From contig CAYUGY010000010.1 of NCBI GenBank assembly GCA_964444515.1, positions 1-22,572 on the forward strand: a stretch of DNA of 22,572 nt, written 5' to 3'. This document shows positions 13,261 to 21,134 of this stretch, in pieces; the first letter of the stretch is position 1; every line of letters begins with the position of its first letter. Source of the stretch: JAIXRY01 sp964444515 (GTDB taxonomy: Bacteria; Patescibacteriota; Minisyncoccia; Phycocordibacterales; UBA9973). The notes under the pieces are model-generated. The model did not search any database. It saw only the letters and a list, made by a program, of their open reading frames with translations, and was not told where the DNA came from. A program made the position numbers and the translations under genes.

Positions 13261-13312
13261 ATTAGTGGCTTCGGCCTCCGAGAAAGCTCCCGCAAGGGAG
13301 CTTTCGATTTTA
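13261..13312 (+). ncRNA. Candidate small structured RNA, about 50 nt
   Basis: Downstream of a good promoter lie GGC-TTCG-GCC (13267-13276) and GAAAGCTCCC-GCAA-GGGAGCTTTC (13282-13305), followed by GATTTTAT. The first has a UUCG tetraloop, the second a GNRA-type loop and a 10-bp stem like an intrinsic terminator. No reading frame is present. It may be a true small RNA, or an over-transcribed terminator region after the PemK/MazF-type gene, which ends in the opposite direction at 13310. Confidence 0.4.
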
Positions 13313-13702
13313 TACTAGAATATTTTTTACTCTATTTATAACTTCTTTAAAATGCACTTCTGGAATAGACCCGACTTTTCTTAATAATCTCTTTGTACTA
13401 ATTGTTTTTATTTGAGATAAAATAACCCAAGACTTTAAGTTTTCGTATTCTAGTTTAAAATGATATTTGTCCTGTTTTTCTTTTGTTGTTAGTGGTAATA
13501 CCCATATCATATCTGCGTTAAATTTCTTTATGATCAAAACAGGTCTTTCAAAATTTTCATTTTTACCATTTGACTCTACTCCGATATTTAGCCCTGCTGA
13601 ACACCACCATATCTCTCTTGGATAAAAGAAAAGTTCTCTGTTGATAGACTTTTTATCTACGGATTTCTTTTCAGTATTCCAACTATCAAAATCTTTTTCC
13701 AT
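13310..13702 (-). CDS. PemK/MazF-type toxin-like protein
   Basis: 130 residues. From about residue 29 it reads as a PemK/MazF fold: REIWWCSAGLNIGVE (the N-terminal strand with the usual E/D-W/V start), then RPVLIIKKFNADMIWVLPLT, and SQIKTISTKRLLRKVGSIP near the end, which carries the conserved Q-(I/V)-(R/K)-(A/T) and R positions. Typical members are sequence-specific endoribonucleases. No antitoxin gene is next to it; it is the last gene of the surface-protein operon, 12 bases after the previous stop. So it may be a solitary or recruited member. The hairpin at 13282-13305 lies just downstream. Confidence 0.8.
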   Translation of the reverse strand: MEKDFDSWNTEKKSVDKKSINRELFFYPREIWWCSAGLNIGVESNGKNENFERPVLIIKKFNADMIWVLPLTTKEKQDKYHFKLEYENLKSWVILSQIKTISTKRLLRKVGSIPEVHFKEVINRVKNILV

Positions 13703-13714
13703 ATCTATTATGAA

Positions 13715-14305
13715 TTAATAATCAGCAACCCAGTAAGATTTTATTTCTTCTAGAAACTTTAGATATTCTTTGTCAAAATCAGTATAACAATCAGAATAAA
13801 AACCAGACGTACCTGCGCCTTGAGTACTCGGATGAGACATCAACAGGTCACAATAATTTTGTTTATATTTTTGCTGTAGATCATTAAATTCTCTTAGTGA
13901 TTGTGGTATACCAACAAGACTACTGTATGAGTAACTATCAAATTTAGAATCGTCTTTTTCTTTTAATTCTGTCTGTATTTTTATTTCACTTTCTATACTT
14001 TTTAATAAATAAGTATATCTTTCCTCAACCTTGTCAGAATACATACTTTCTACTGTTGCAACACAAATTTTCCAGTCTATATTTGAATCCGTATCAGAAC
14101 AAGGTTTGTTTTCTTTTATATCAACACTATCATTTTTACTAGCAACCTTATTGCTGGTGTTTGTTTGAATTTGAGAGTTTTGCTGGTAAATAACATCACT
14201 TATAGATTTCTGTAATTCTCTATAGAGAAAGAAAGATAACACCGAACACAATATAACGAGCAGAATTAAGATTAAGTAGCTTGTTTTTTGTTGAGTGTTT
14301 TCCAT
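13715..14305 (-). CDS. Membrane-anchored protein, possibly LprI-like
   Basis: 196 residues. One N-terminal membrane segment (about 10-28), then a Ser/Asn/Gln-rich linker and an outer domain with Cys pairs. Outer features (KPCSDTD, WKICVATVE, then QKYKQNYCDLL and a late SDCYTDF) resemble the spacing of LprI/DUF1311-type lysozyme-inhibitor-like domains, though only loosely. If that is right it could protect the cell from a lysozyme-like activity, which would suit its place two genes after a lysozyme-like surface protein. Its start is one base from the stop of the upstream gene, so they are translationally coupled. Family call is tentative. Confidence 0.65.
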   Translation of the reverse strand: MENTQQKTSYLILILLVILCSVLSFFLYRELQKSISDVIYQQNSQIQTNTSNKVASKNDSVDIKENKPCSDTDSNIDWKICVATVESMYSDKVEERYTYLLKSIESEIKIQTELKEKDDSKFDSYSYSSLVGIPQSLREFNDLQQKYKQNYCDLLMSHPSTQGAGTSGFYSDCYTDFDKEYLKFLEEIKSYWVADY

Positions 14306-14306
14306 A

Positions 14307-14987
14307 CTATTTTACAAAATGGATGCTTTGGATTATTTGATCTACGATTTTTTCGTATGCTTGTGTATTCTTGATATCCTCATCCGTTAGTTTAAATTTT
14401 GAGTCTACTTGTTCTACTGGAACCACATAAGAATCAATCTTGTAAACCATGTCACCATAGAAGATATAGATGCTTTGTATATTATAAAGATCGCCACTGA
14501 AATCTGGGGAAACATAGGAAATTAAAAAAATTGCTTTTTCTCCATCAATACTGATATCTTTTACACTTATTGGTGAGTAAGGGCTTTGTTTATCTTTATA
14601 TGGAGCATTTTTATCTAGCCACTCTTCAGTTGTTAGATTTTTAGGGCTAGTATTTTTAAATACAGAGAAATATATCGGAGTATATTTTTTTTGTACTTTT
14701 TGCATTGTATTTGTATCTAGAGCAGAAGATTTAATATTAATGTTCAATTCTAAAGAATTTTCTTTTAGATTATTTATTTCTCCAAATTTTCCATAACCAA
14801 ACACCATATTCCCTATTTGCTTTTCTTTATCCAAAACAATTTCATCAGCCTCTTTTTTGGTTTCTTGTGTTTGTACCTGAGGAACAAAAACTGGCTGGAC
14901 TGTACGAGACATTTGCATGTATTGCACATAAAACAATATTCCCGCGAGAACCAAAATAATACCTAAAACGATAAGTAATTTTTTCAT
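14307..14987 (-). CDS. Membrane-anchored protein, unknown
   Basis: About 226 residues from MKKLLIVLGIILVLAG; an ATG two codons upstream (14993) directly follows the stop of the surface-protein gene. One hydrophobic anchor (about 3-20), a Gln/Thr-rich linker and an outer alpha/beta domain with KNTSPKNLTTEEWLDKN and KDISIDGEKAIFLISY, then a late YIFYGDMVYKIDSY. Such EEWL.../YKI patterns recall small PsbP/lipoprotein-like domains, but no family can be named. No lipobox. It is coupled to the genes on both sides (no gap to the first, one base to the next), which suggests that the three envelope proteins are made together. Confidence 0.7.
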   Translation of the reverse strand: MKKLLIVLGIILVLAGILFYVQYMQMSRTVQPVFVPQVQTQETKKEADEIVLDKEKQIGNMVFGYGKFGEINNLKENSLELNINIKSSALDTNTMQKVQKKYTPIYFSVFKNTSPKNLTTEEWLDKNAPYKDKQSPYSPISVKDISIDGEKAIFLISYVSPDFSGDLYNIQSIYIFYGDMVYKIDSYVVPVEQVDSKFKLTDEDIKNTQAYEKIVDQIIQSIHFVK

Positions 14988-14993
14988 ATACAT

Positions 14994-17900
14994 TTATTTT
15001 ATCATAGTTACTACTATTGAATGAATAGTAGTGTTATCCAATCCGACTTCAATCTTCCAATCACCTGCGGTCAAAGTATTTTTGGGGATATTCAAAATAT
15101 ATCTATTGTGATGCTTGGTAAAACAATCATCATCGCTATCACACTGCCCGTCTTCATCGAGTTTGTTTGGATTGATTGAGGCTTTGTATCCATCTGAAAC
15201 ACGAGTTATTTTGATCCATGGATGCTGTAATGGAATCTTGCCTTTGCTTGCAGAAGTCACACGAATACGAACTGGAAGCACTTTGTTTACTTTGTATTGA
15301 CCTCCATCAACAATTTTTTTGAAATAAAAATCATATGGACTTGCCGTTACCAATTCTTTGCCGGTTTCGATAGTTTTTTCTGGAGTCCCATCACCATCAG
15401 TATCAATTGAAACCGTAACTGCATCTGGGTCGTTGTTGGCGAGTTTTGATTGGTCTACGGAGAATGTATGAACCTCACCAGTCTTCACAGGAATATCAAT
15501 AGCATTAAACACAGTAGGATTGTTATTGCCATTATATGTGGTTAAGTCTAATCCATAAGTACCACCATTAGGGACAGTTGAGTCTCCGACAATTTGATAG
15601 GTATAAGTATCATCAGGAAAGAAAATAACAGCACTATCTGAATCTTCATCATAATAACTATTTTCTGTATTTTCTTGTATTTGACCATTAACTGTTCCAA
15701 CAACAATATTACCTTGTGAATCTTTGATAGTCATATCAATAGGACTATGTTTCTTTAGTTCAATTCTATGTTTACCCGCATAAGCAAGTTTTTCTATTAA
15801 ATTATCATTGTTGTTGTAAGTGTATCCTTTGAAGTATTTTGATAAATTTTTGAGCCGATCAGAGAATAAGCCAAGATAATCATCTCCGTCAGTAGTTGCA
15901 CCGTTATAGCCCCAAATAGCTTTTATCATTGTTATTTCAGAACAAGTAAACGTATATCCTCCGGCAGACCAATTTTGAGTACAAGGTTTATTCCAAACGT
16001 TTCCATATTTTCCAGATAGAATACCTAACCCGTCTTTGATATTTACATATACTGATTGAGTGGTATTTGAATACTGTTTATATATTGGATTTGTCTGAAT
16101 GTCATCATAGTAATCATAAATTTGTTTTGACAAATCACCATTCTTTTTATATATAGGTGTATAACATTTTTTATAATCATTACTATTATATTTTTGATTA
16201 GAGCTATCTAGTTTAAAGTTTAAACAAAGTTTATTTTTAATATCACTATACAAACCTAAATTATTATAAGTATCCTTTGCGTTATTATAATTTTTCATTG
16301 TTACTTGCATTATCCCATGACCATAATCTCTACTGACTATTTCATTATTGAAATCATGACCGCCACTTTCAACCGCAATAAAAGCAAGGAGTAATTCCAT
16401 TGGAAAACCTTTTGTTTTTAGTTTTGAAATCTGAGCTTTATCATCCGAACTAAGGAGCGACTTTGTTGTACTTGTACTGTTGTAATAATCATCAACTGCA
16501 TCCAAAATCACTGCTTTTCTGTCGGCAACTTGGGTGAGTTGTGATTCGGAAATCGTCTGCAGATTTGTTTGAATATTTTTGTCATATGGCAAATAAACTA
16601 CCTTTGTCGTCACATTTTTGTACGGCGTATAGTGTGTCGTATTATCAGTTGGATCAATTACTTTGGCCCATTCGAGACCATCGGCAATAAGTTTGTTGCC
16701 AGTTGTATCTTTGCGAGTAACAATCTTGAGTGCAAAATCATTCGGAACTGTTTTGATCAATGTTCCACTTGTTGTTGGGCTATCATACAGTGGAGTGACA
16801 CCATTTGGAGCATTTGTAATCAATGCATAATACGTATCAGGACCAGCATTTTTTGGATCATCAGTAAGCCACGGTGTATACGAAATATAATCAGACACTA
16901 CATCACCAGCACCGCCAGTATTTGCAGCATGAGTTGGACCAGTATCACTACCCCACCAATTGTTTGAAAAATCGAGATTTGCTGTACCTTCAGTTTTTGC
17001 ACCAGTTGTATTGTTGTGAATACTATTATTTCCAATTGTTCCAACGGTTACATTGTCGATAAAATGTAATCCAAAATTATTATTTTTTATTTCACTATTG
17101 ATCAATGAGATAGTTGTGTTGTTCCAACCATTGTTACTGAAAGCAAATATTCCGGCATCGGTAGAACTGGCGACAGATATATTGTCACCTGAAAAAGTCG
17201 CTTGATTGAATGCACTAATCCCATCATAAGAACTACCGATTGAAAGATTTGATGCGGTAAAATTTGAGTCATTGAACACCAATGCACCACTATCTGATGA
17301 ATCAAGGTCTCCGATCACCGCACTATTCAAGGTGACAGTACTGTGATTGAAAATCAGCAATGCATCACTGTTTGCATTCTTGATAGTTAATCCATTTATA
17401 GTACTCGTTGAGTATTCATAAAATTGCAATGGATAGTTGTCTGTCGTGTCGATAGTGATAGCTGAAAGTGTGCTGGTGCTTTTGTAAAAAGCGAGCCCGC
17501 TAGTTACTTTGGTGAGTGTTGTATTTGAAATAGTTGCCGTACCTTCATTTGCAAAAAGTGTATCGCCAGCATATTTGATATCAACATAATTCAAATTCAG
17601 AGTTGCATTTTGACCAACGTAAAAACCATCAAAATCACCTGAGGCAGGACTGGTGCTTGTCCCATCATTATTACTATCGCCTCCGAGACTATCATCTGCA
17701 TATGAGGTAAAGGTAATATGCTTTGCACTGGTACCTTGTGCAGTCAGTATACCAATGACACCAATTGAACCATTTGAATCAGCAAACTTCACAACAACAC
17801 CGGGGTCAATCGTGAGCGTCACACTCGGTGCAACATATACATCAGTTGAAATAATATAAGGACTACCCGTTTTGGTCCAAGTAGTATCGCTGGTAATATC

Positions 17901-18014
17901 GTTACTAATAATTGTTTTTGCCGATGTATGAAATTGTGGGAGAAGGAAAAATATAAAAGAAAATCCGATGAACAGAATTCGGCGTACTTTATGAAAAGTC
18001 GCTCTGTTATTCAT
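14994..18014 (-). CDS. Exported beta-helix / SH3-like / lysozyme-like surface protein
   Basis: 1006 residues, by far the largest gene. A signal peptide with a basic start and a hydrophobic core (about 13-27) ends near HTSAKT. Residues about 38-375 are Ser/Thr/Asn-rich short strands (ISNTTLTKV, INGLTIKNANSD) of a right-handed parallel beta-helix, closing with NNWWGSDTGPT, a turn typical of such repeats. Residues about 395-475 look like a bacterial SH3 domain (TPLYDSPTTSGTLIKTVP, LEWAKV). About 535-710 resemble a lytic transglycosylase/lysozyme-like domain: LLLAFIAVESGG with Glu549, then DYGHGIMQVT (563-572). The end is beta-rich with a DTDGDGTPEKT acidic loop and no visible sorting signal. Likely acts on peptidoglycan or as an adhesin outside the cell; heads a four-gene operon. 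Confidence 0.85.
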   Translation of the reverse strand: MNNRATFHKVRRILFIGFSFIFFLLPQFHTSAKTIISNDITSDTTWTKTGSPYIISTDVYVAPSVTLTIDPGVVVKFADSNGSIGVIGILTAQGTSAKHITFTSYADDSLGGDSNNDGTSTSPASGDFDGFYVGQNATLNLNYVDIKYAGDTLFANEGTATISNTTLTKVTSGLAFYKSTSTLSAITIDTTDNYPLQFYEYSTSTINGLTIKNANSDALLIFNHSTVTLNSAVIGDLDSSDSGALVFNDSNFTASNLSIGSSYDGISAFNQATFSGDNISVASSTDAGIFAFSNNGWNNTTISLINSEIKNNNFGLHFIDNVTVGTIGNNSIHNNTTGAKTEGTANLDFSNNWWGSDTGPTHAANTGGAGDVVSDYISYTPWLTDDPKNAGPDTYYALITNAPNGVTPLYDSPTTSGTLIKTVPNDFALKIVTRKDTTGNKLIADGLEWAKVIDPTDNTTHYTPYKNVTTKVVYLPYDKNIQTNLQTISESQLTQVADRKAVILDAVDDYYNSTSTTKSLLSSDDKAQISKLKTKGFPMELLLAFIAVESGGHDFNNEIVSRDYGHGIMQVTMKNYNNAKDTYNNLGLYSDIKNKLCLNFKLDSSNQKYNSNDYKKCYTPIYKKNGDLSKQIYDYYDDIQTNPIYKQYSNTTQSVYVNIKDGLGILSGKYGNVWNKPCTQNWSAGGYTFTCSEITMIKAIWGYNGATTDGDDYLGLFSDRLKNLSKYFKGYTYNNNDNLIEKLAYAGKHRIELKKHSPIDMTIKDSQGNIVVGTVNGQIQENTENSYYDEDSDSAVIFFPDDTYTYQIVGDSTVPNGGTYGLDLTTYNGNNNPTVFNAIDIPVKTGEVHTFSVDQSKLANNDPDAVTVSIDTDGDGTPEKTIETGKELVTASPYDFYFKKIVDGGQYKVNKVLPVRIRVTSASKGKIPLQHPWIKITRVSDGYKASINPNKLDEDGQCDSDDDCFTKHHNRYILNIPKNTLTAGDWKIEVGLDNTTIHSIVVTMIK

Positions 18015-18070
18015 ATGTGTTTAGTGTATAAATTTGTACAAATATGAAAAGTGTTGTGTTGGGGAAAACT

Positions 18071-18113
18071 AAAAACAGGGTGCGGAAAGCGAAGCTTTCC
18101 GCACCCTGTTTTT
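18071..18113. terminator. Long perfect terminator stem
   Basis: AAAAACAGGGTGCGGAAAGC (18071-18090) and its exact complement at 18094-18113 around a GAA loop: a 20-bp stem with T-runs on both strands. It ends the small gene at 18117 on the minus strand. Confidence 0.92.
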
Positions 18114-18116
18114 TAA

Positions 18117-18371
18117 TTATGCCGCCTTTGTGTACGGATTGTTCCGATCACTATCATCTTCCCAAAGTTCTTTGTATGCTTCGAGTGTTAATTTTCCAAT
18201 ATACCACTCCCCGTCTCTTTGAGTTATGATATCTTCGATTGCACCGGTCTCTTTCGAAATACGAGCACGAGTTTCTTCGAAAGATTCACTTGTGCTATTT
18301 GTTTCGATTTTTGGCAGTTCTGTTTGTGGTACTTCTAGTCCCATTTTGAGTTGTTCCATTTGTCCTGACAT
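18117..18371 (-). CDS. Small hypothetical protein
   Basis: 84 residues, acidic, without membrane segment or signal. The N-terminal half is polar and probably disordered (PQTELPKIETNSTSE). The second half has a compact part (GAIEDIITQRDGEWYIGKLT) followed by a helix (LEAYKELWEDD). No family is recognised. It is a separate unit with its own strong terminator; msrA lies upstream with 45 bases between. Real coding is supported by the long terminator placed just after the stop and by clean amino-acid composition. Confidence 0.65.
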   Translation of the reverse strand: MSGQMEQLKMGLEVPQTELPKIETNSTSESFEETRARISKETGAIEDIITQRDGEWYIGKLTLEAYKELWEDDSDRNNPYTKAA

Positions 18372-18416
18372 AAAATTGTTCGTATAAATGACAATATACC
18401 TATTATACTCCTTTTA

Positions 18417-18956
18417 TTATTTGAGGTAAGAGTCAAAATAAATAGCGTGACAAGTATAACCACCAGGGTTCTTTTGCAAATAATCTTGGTGATAATCCTC
18501 AGCTTTCCAGAATGCGGTGAATGGTTCGAGTGTCGTCACGACTGGATGATCCCACCGAGCAGAATCGTTCACGATTTTGATGAAATCTTCGGCCTGCTTT
18601 TTCTCTTGGTCGTTTTGATAAAAGATCGCTGAGCGATATGAAGTGCCAACATCGTTGCCTTGCTGATTGAGTGTCGTCGGATTGTGAATTTGAAAAAAGA
18701 AATCGAGTAATTTCCAAAATGAAGTAACTTGTTCGTCGTACACGATTTCTAATGCTTCAGCGTGCGATTTTACAAAATCGTGTCGCGCAGTGTCCATTGA
18801 AGCGCGACCGTGATTTTCGTATGTTGGATTCTCAATCGTTCCACCGGTGTAGCCGGCAGTGATGTCGATGATCCCTGGTTGTGTACGAAATAGTTCTTCG
18901 AGTCCCCAAAAACAGCCGCCAGCCAAATATGCTTTTTTGATGTGTTGTTCGTTCAT
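18417..18956 (-). CDS. msrA: Peptide-methionine (S)-S-oxide reductase
   Basis: 179 residues, the usual single-domain length. The catalytic Cys is in GGCFWG (Cys15). Other family marks are GYTGGTIENPTYE, HAEALEIVYD, FFQIHNPTT with QGNDVGTSYRSAI, and a late YHQDYLQKNPGGY with a Cys in YTCHA that may recycle the enzyme. It reduces the S-form of oxidised methionine, complementing MsrB encoded 12 kb away. TATAAT (18965-18970) lies 8 bases before the ATG. Cytoplasmic; no fusion to MsrB. Intact. Confidence 0.97.
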   Translation of the reverse strand: MNEQHIKKAYLAGGCFWGLEELFRTQPGIIDITAGYTGGTIENPTYENHGRASMDTARHDFVKSHAEALEIVYDEQVTSFWKLLDFFFQIHNPTTLNQQGNDVGTSYRSAIFYQNDQEKKQAEDFIKIVNDSARWDHPVVTTLEPFTAFWKAEDYHQDYLQKNPGGYTCHAIYFDSYLK

Positions 18957-19017
18957 GTATTTTTATTATAAAACTTATGTAAACTATTCGCCTGTTCGCA
19001 CGAATTAGAGAAATGAA

Positions 19018-19647
19018 TTATTTGGTTTTATTCGGTTTCTCATATTGCTTCATTTTGCCTGCTTCGCGTTCTATTGGATCAGTGCGACGCAATTTGCTCA
19101 TGGTCTTTTTTGGTCCGATATCATAATGCTTGATATATTCCAATTCATCATCAATCCCCCACAATCCATATTCCTCTTCAGTCACCCAGTCATCGGCAAA
19201 AATCGAAAGATCGAGTGGCAGTGAATATTGTCGCAATGTTTTGGTGCCGTCGTCGGTAAAATATTCATTGAAATAAGACAATGCCAATTCGCGAATCGTC
19301 TTGTAGACTGGGTCACGAAAACGCAATGAGTAGTGATTACTCTTGGACAATGCACCCCAATACCCATCGACTTTGTATACGGCAACCACATGCTCATAAT
19401 CTTCGTCGGTTGTTTTCAAATCCATTAGGAGTGGTTTGTGTCCATGGAGTGAAAGAATGTATGCACCCAAAATTGCAGCTTCGATACAATGCGCATTCCA
19501 TTTTCGCATCACCATAAGCGGAGACTTCAGTGTATTAACTTTGTCTAACTCAAAATTGATTGGAATCGTATTCAAAAAGTCTTGGACTTTTGCGGGAGTG
19601 TTGAGTTTTTTGAACAAAGCTTTTTGTTCTTTGGTGAAGTCTGACAT
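19018..19647 (-). CDS. Transglutaminase-like protein, putative
   Basis: 209 residues from MSDFTKEQ. A longer frame from 19689 would start inside the terminator stem at 19662-19704 and is rejected, as TGT-TACAAT (-10, 19654-19659) ends six bases before the chosen ATG. Features suit a transglutaminase-like Cys-His fold: KWNAHCIEAAILGAYIL (Cys54), then EHVVAVYKVDGYWGALSKSN with His86 and a later polar residue. The N-terminal helix (KLNTPAKVQDFLNTIP) and the basic C-terminus (MKQYEKPNKTK) are outside the core. Such proteins may be peptidases or peptide-binding; no substrate can be named. Confidence 0.7.
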   Translation of the reverse strand: MSDFTKEQKALFKKLNTPAKVQDFLNTIPINFELDKVNTLKSPLMVMRKWNAHCIEAAILGAYILSLHGHKPLLMDLKTTDEDYEHVVAVYKVDGYWGALSKSNHYSLRFRDPVYKTIRELALSYFNEYFTDDGTKTLRQYSLPLDLSIFADDWVTEEEYGLWGIDDELEYIKHYDIGPKKTMSKLRRTDPIEREAGKMKQYEKPNKTK

Positions 19648-19653
19648 AGATCT

Positions 19654-19662
19654 ATTGTAACA
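19654..19662 (-). promoter_or_regulatory. Extended -10 box of the transglutaminase-like gene
   Basis: Minus strand: TGT then TACAAT (-10 at 19654-19659), six bases before the ATG at 19647. It abuts the terminator of the previous gene, so the two units touch. Confidence 0.55.
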
Positions 19663-19704
19663 AAAAAGGAGCGAATTTGCCTTTGGCAAATTCGCTCCTT
19701 TTTT
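19662..19704. terminator. 20-bp two-way terminator after the flavoprotein gene
   Basis: AAAAAAGGAGCGAATTTGCC (19662-19681) and its exact complement at 19685-19704 around a TTT loop, with six T's at each end. It lies 3 bases past the stop at 19708 on the minus strand and is at once followed by the next gene's -10 box. Confidence 0.95.
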
Positions 19705-19707
19705 GTT

Positions 19708-20994
19708 TTACTTTTCTTCGTCTGTTTTTTCTTGAGAAGCTTTACCTGCTGAAACTCCAGCAACATAACCAGTCGTCCAACAGAGTTGTAGTGAATACCC
19801 ACCAGACGGACGATTGATGTGAAGCAGATCTCCGGTGATATACAGATTTGGTACGAGTTTTGATTGCATTGTCTTCGTGTTGATTTCAGTCAACGGAACT
19901 CCACCATCAGCAACAACAGCACGGTCAAACCCCATAAGTCCGGTGATAGTGACAGGTAATGCTTTCAACAAATTGGCAATTTGTTTGCGTTCTTCTTTGG
20001 TGATACTGTGCACTTTTTTATCAATATCAATACCGTGACACAACGAAAGAATGGCATCACTCGTACCTTCGGGAGTAACTTGGTCAAACATATTTTTCAA
20101 CATCTTATTCTTGTTTGCATCAAATGTTTTGATGAGTTTGTCTTCGAGTGCACCGAGATCAGTATCAGGATATGCGTCGATTGTTGCCGTCACCGCACCT
20201 TCATGAAGCAAGTCTTCTACTTTTTTTGCACTGTTTAAAATGAGCGGACCAGAGAGGCCAAAGTGCGTGAACAATATCTTGCCCAACTTTTTGAATGACT
20301 TCACACCGTTTACATAAAACGTAATTCGCATAAAAGAGAGGCTCACCCCAGAAAGTGATTTGACCCAATCATCTGCAACCGCGAGTGGCACAATACTTGG
20401 AGTCGGCGGAGTAACTTTGTGACCGAGACGTGCGAGCCATTTGAACCCATCACCGGTTGAACCAGTTTCTGGATGTGATTGTCCACCAGTTGCGAGAATG
20501 TATTTCTCTGCGGTGTATGTTCCCTTCTTGGTCAAAATAGAATGCACTTGGCCGTCTTTGGTTGGTTCAATTGCAGTCACTTGTGTATCACTATAAATAG
20601 TCACATCATGCTTGATGAGTAATTTTTCGAGCGTACGAAAAACATCGAGCGCGCGTTCAGATGCAGGAAATGCACGTTTGCGTTCCTGGACAACGAGCGG
20701 CAAACCATTTGATTCAAAAAATTCAAATGTATCTTTCACACCGAATTGTGCAAATGCAGAATGCAAAAATGGCGCACCTTCGCCATAGTTTGCCAAAAAC
20801 TTTCGTGTATCATATTCGGCGTTGGTAATGTTGCATCTTCCACCACCAGTGATCTTCAATTTTTCTCCGAGATTTTTATTCTTCTCAAGAATCAATACCT
20901 TGGCACCTTGTTGCGCAGCAAAAACACCAGCTGTCATTCCTGATGCTCCTCCACCAATAATAATTACATCAAAGTGTTGACTCTTTTTACTCAT
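19708..20994 (-). CDS. BaiN/HI0933-like FAD-dependent oxidoreductase
   Basis: 428 residues, typical for the HI0933/YhiN (BaiN-like) family. The FAD-binding start DVIIIGGGASGMTAG is followed by KLKITGGGRCNITN, the family signature. Then come FFESNGLPLVVQERKRAFP, LATGGQSHPETGSTGDGF and, near the end, YITGDLLHINRPSGGYSLQ with TTGYVAG for the flavin. The substrate is unknown in most bacteria. The protein is cytoplasmic. It ends at the 19662-19704 terminator. Heptad TAGC repeats lie in its upstream region (21014-21041). Intact. Confidence 0.95.
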   Translation of the reverse strand: MSKKSQHFDVIIIGGGASGMTAGVFAAQQGAKVLILEKNKNLGEKLKITGGGRCNITNAEYDTRKFLANYGEGAPFLHSAFAQFGVKDTFEFFESNGLPLVVQERKRAFPASERALDVFRTLEKLLIKHDVTIYSDTQVTAIEPTKDGQVHSILTKKGTYTAEKYILATGGQSHPETGSTGDGFKWLARLGHKVTPPTPSIVPLAVADDWVKSLSGVSLSFMRITFYVNGVKSFKKLGKILFTHFGLSGPLILNSAKKVEDLLHEGAVTATIDAYPDTDLGALEDKLIKTFDANKNKMLKNMFDQVTPEGTSDAILSLCHGIDIDKKVHSITKEERKQIANLLKALPVTITGLMGFDRAVVADGGVPLTEINTKTMQSKLVPNLYITGDLLHINRPSGGYSLQLCWTTGYVAGVSAGKASQEKTDEEK

Positions 20995-21013
20995 AAAGTT
21001 TAAAACAAGCTAT

Positions 21014-21041
21014 TAGCATCTAGCTCCTAGCGACTAGCTTT
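21014..21041. repeat. Four tandem TAGC heptads
   Basis: TAGCATC, TAGCTCC, TAGCGAC, TAGCTTT follow each other at 7-base steps, with AGCTAT just before (21008-21013). The outer parts AAGCTA and TAGCTT are complementary. It lies between the flavoprotein gene and the 21-aa gene. Confidence 0.7.
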
Positions 21042-21060
21042 TAAAATACAGAAGAGCGAA

Positions 21061-21126
21061 TTATTTCGCTTTTTCTTTCTTTGGTTTCTTTGTTTCTTTT
21101 CTGCGACTGTTGTTGCCTTTTGCCAT
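21061..21126 (-). CDS. Tiny basic peptide, 21 aa
   Basis: A 21-codon frame reading MAKGNNSRRKETKKPKKEKA and K, then TAA. It is highly basic and lysine-rich with no hydrophobic part. TGT-TATAAT (-10 at 21135-21140) lies 8 bases before the ATG, as at neighbouring genes, and the ATG has the TATATG context. I recall similar tiny lysine-rich peptides annotated in other bacteria, but no function. A short inverted repeat (AGCGAA/TTCGCT) at its end is a weak terminator. The small size keeps confidence moderate. Confidence 0.55.
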   Translation of the reverse strand: MAKGNNSRRKETKKPKKEKAK

Positions 21127-21134
21127 ATAGAGTG

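Noticed and set aside
18044..18229. Plus-strand frame opposite the 84-aa gene
   Set aside because: It crosses a perfect 20-bp terminator stem and mirrors the minus-strand gene; composition is not protein-like.
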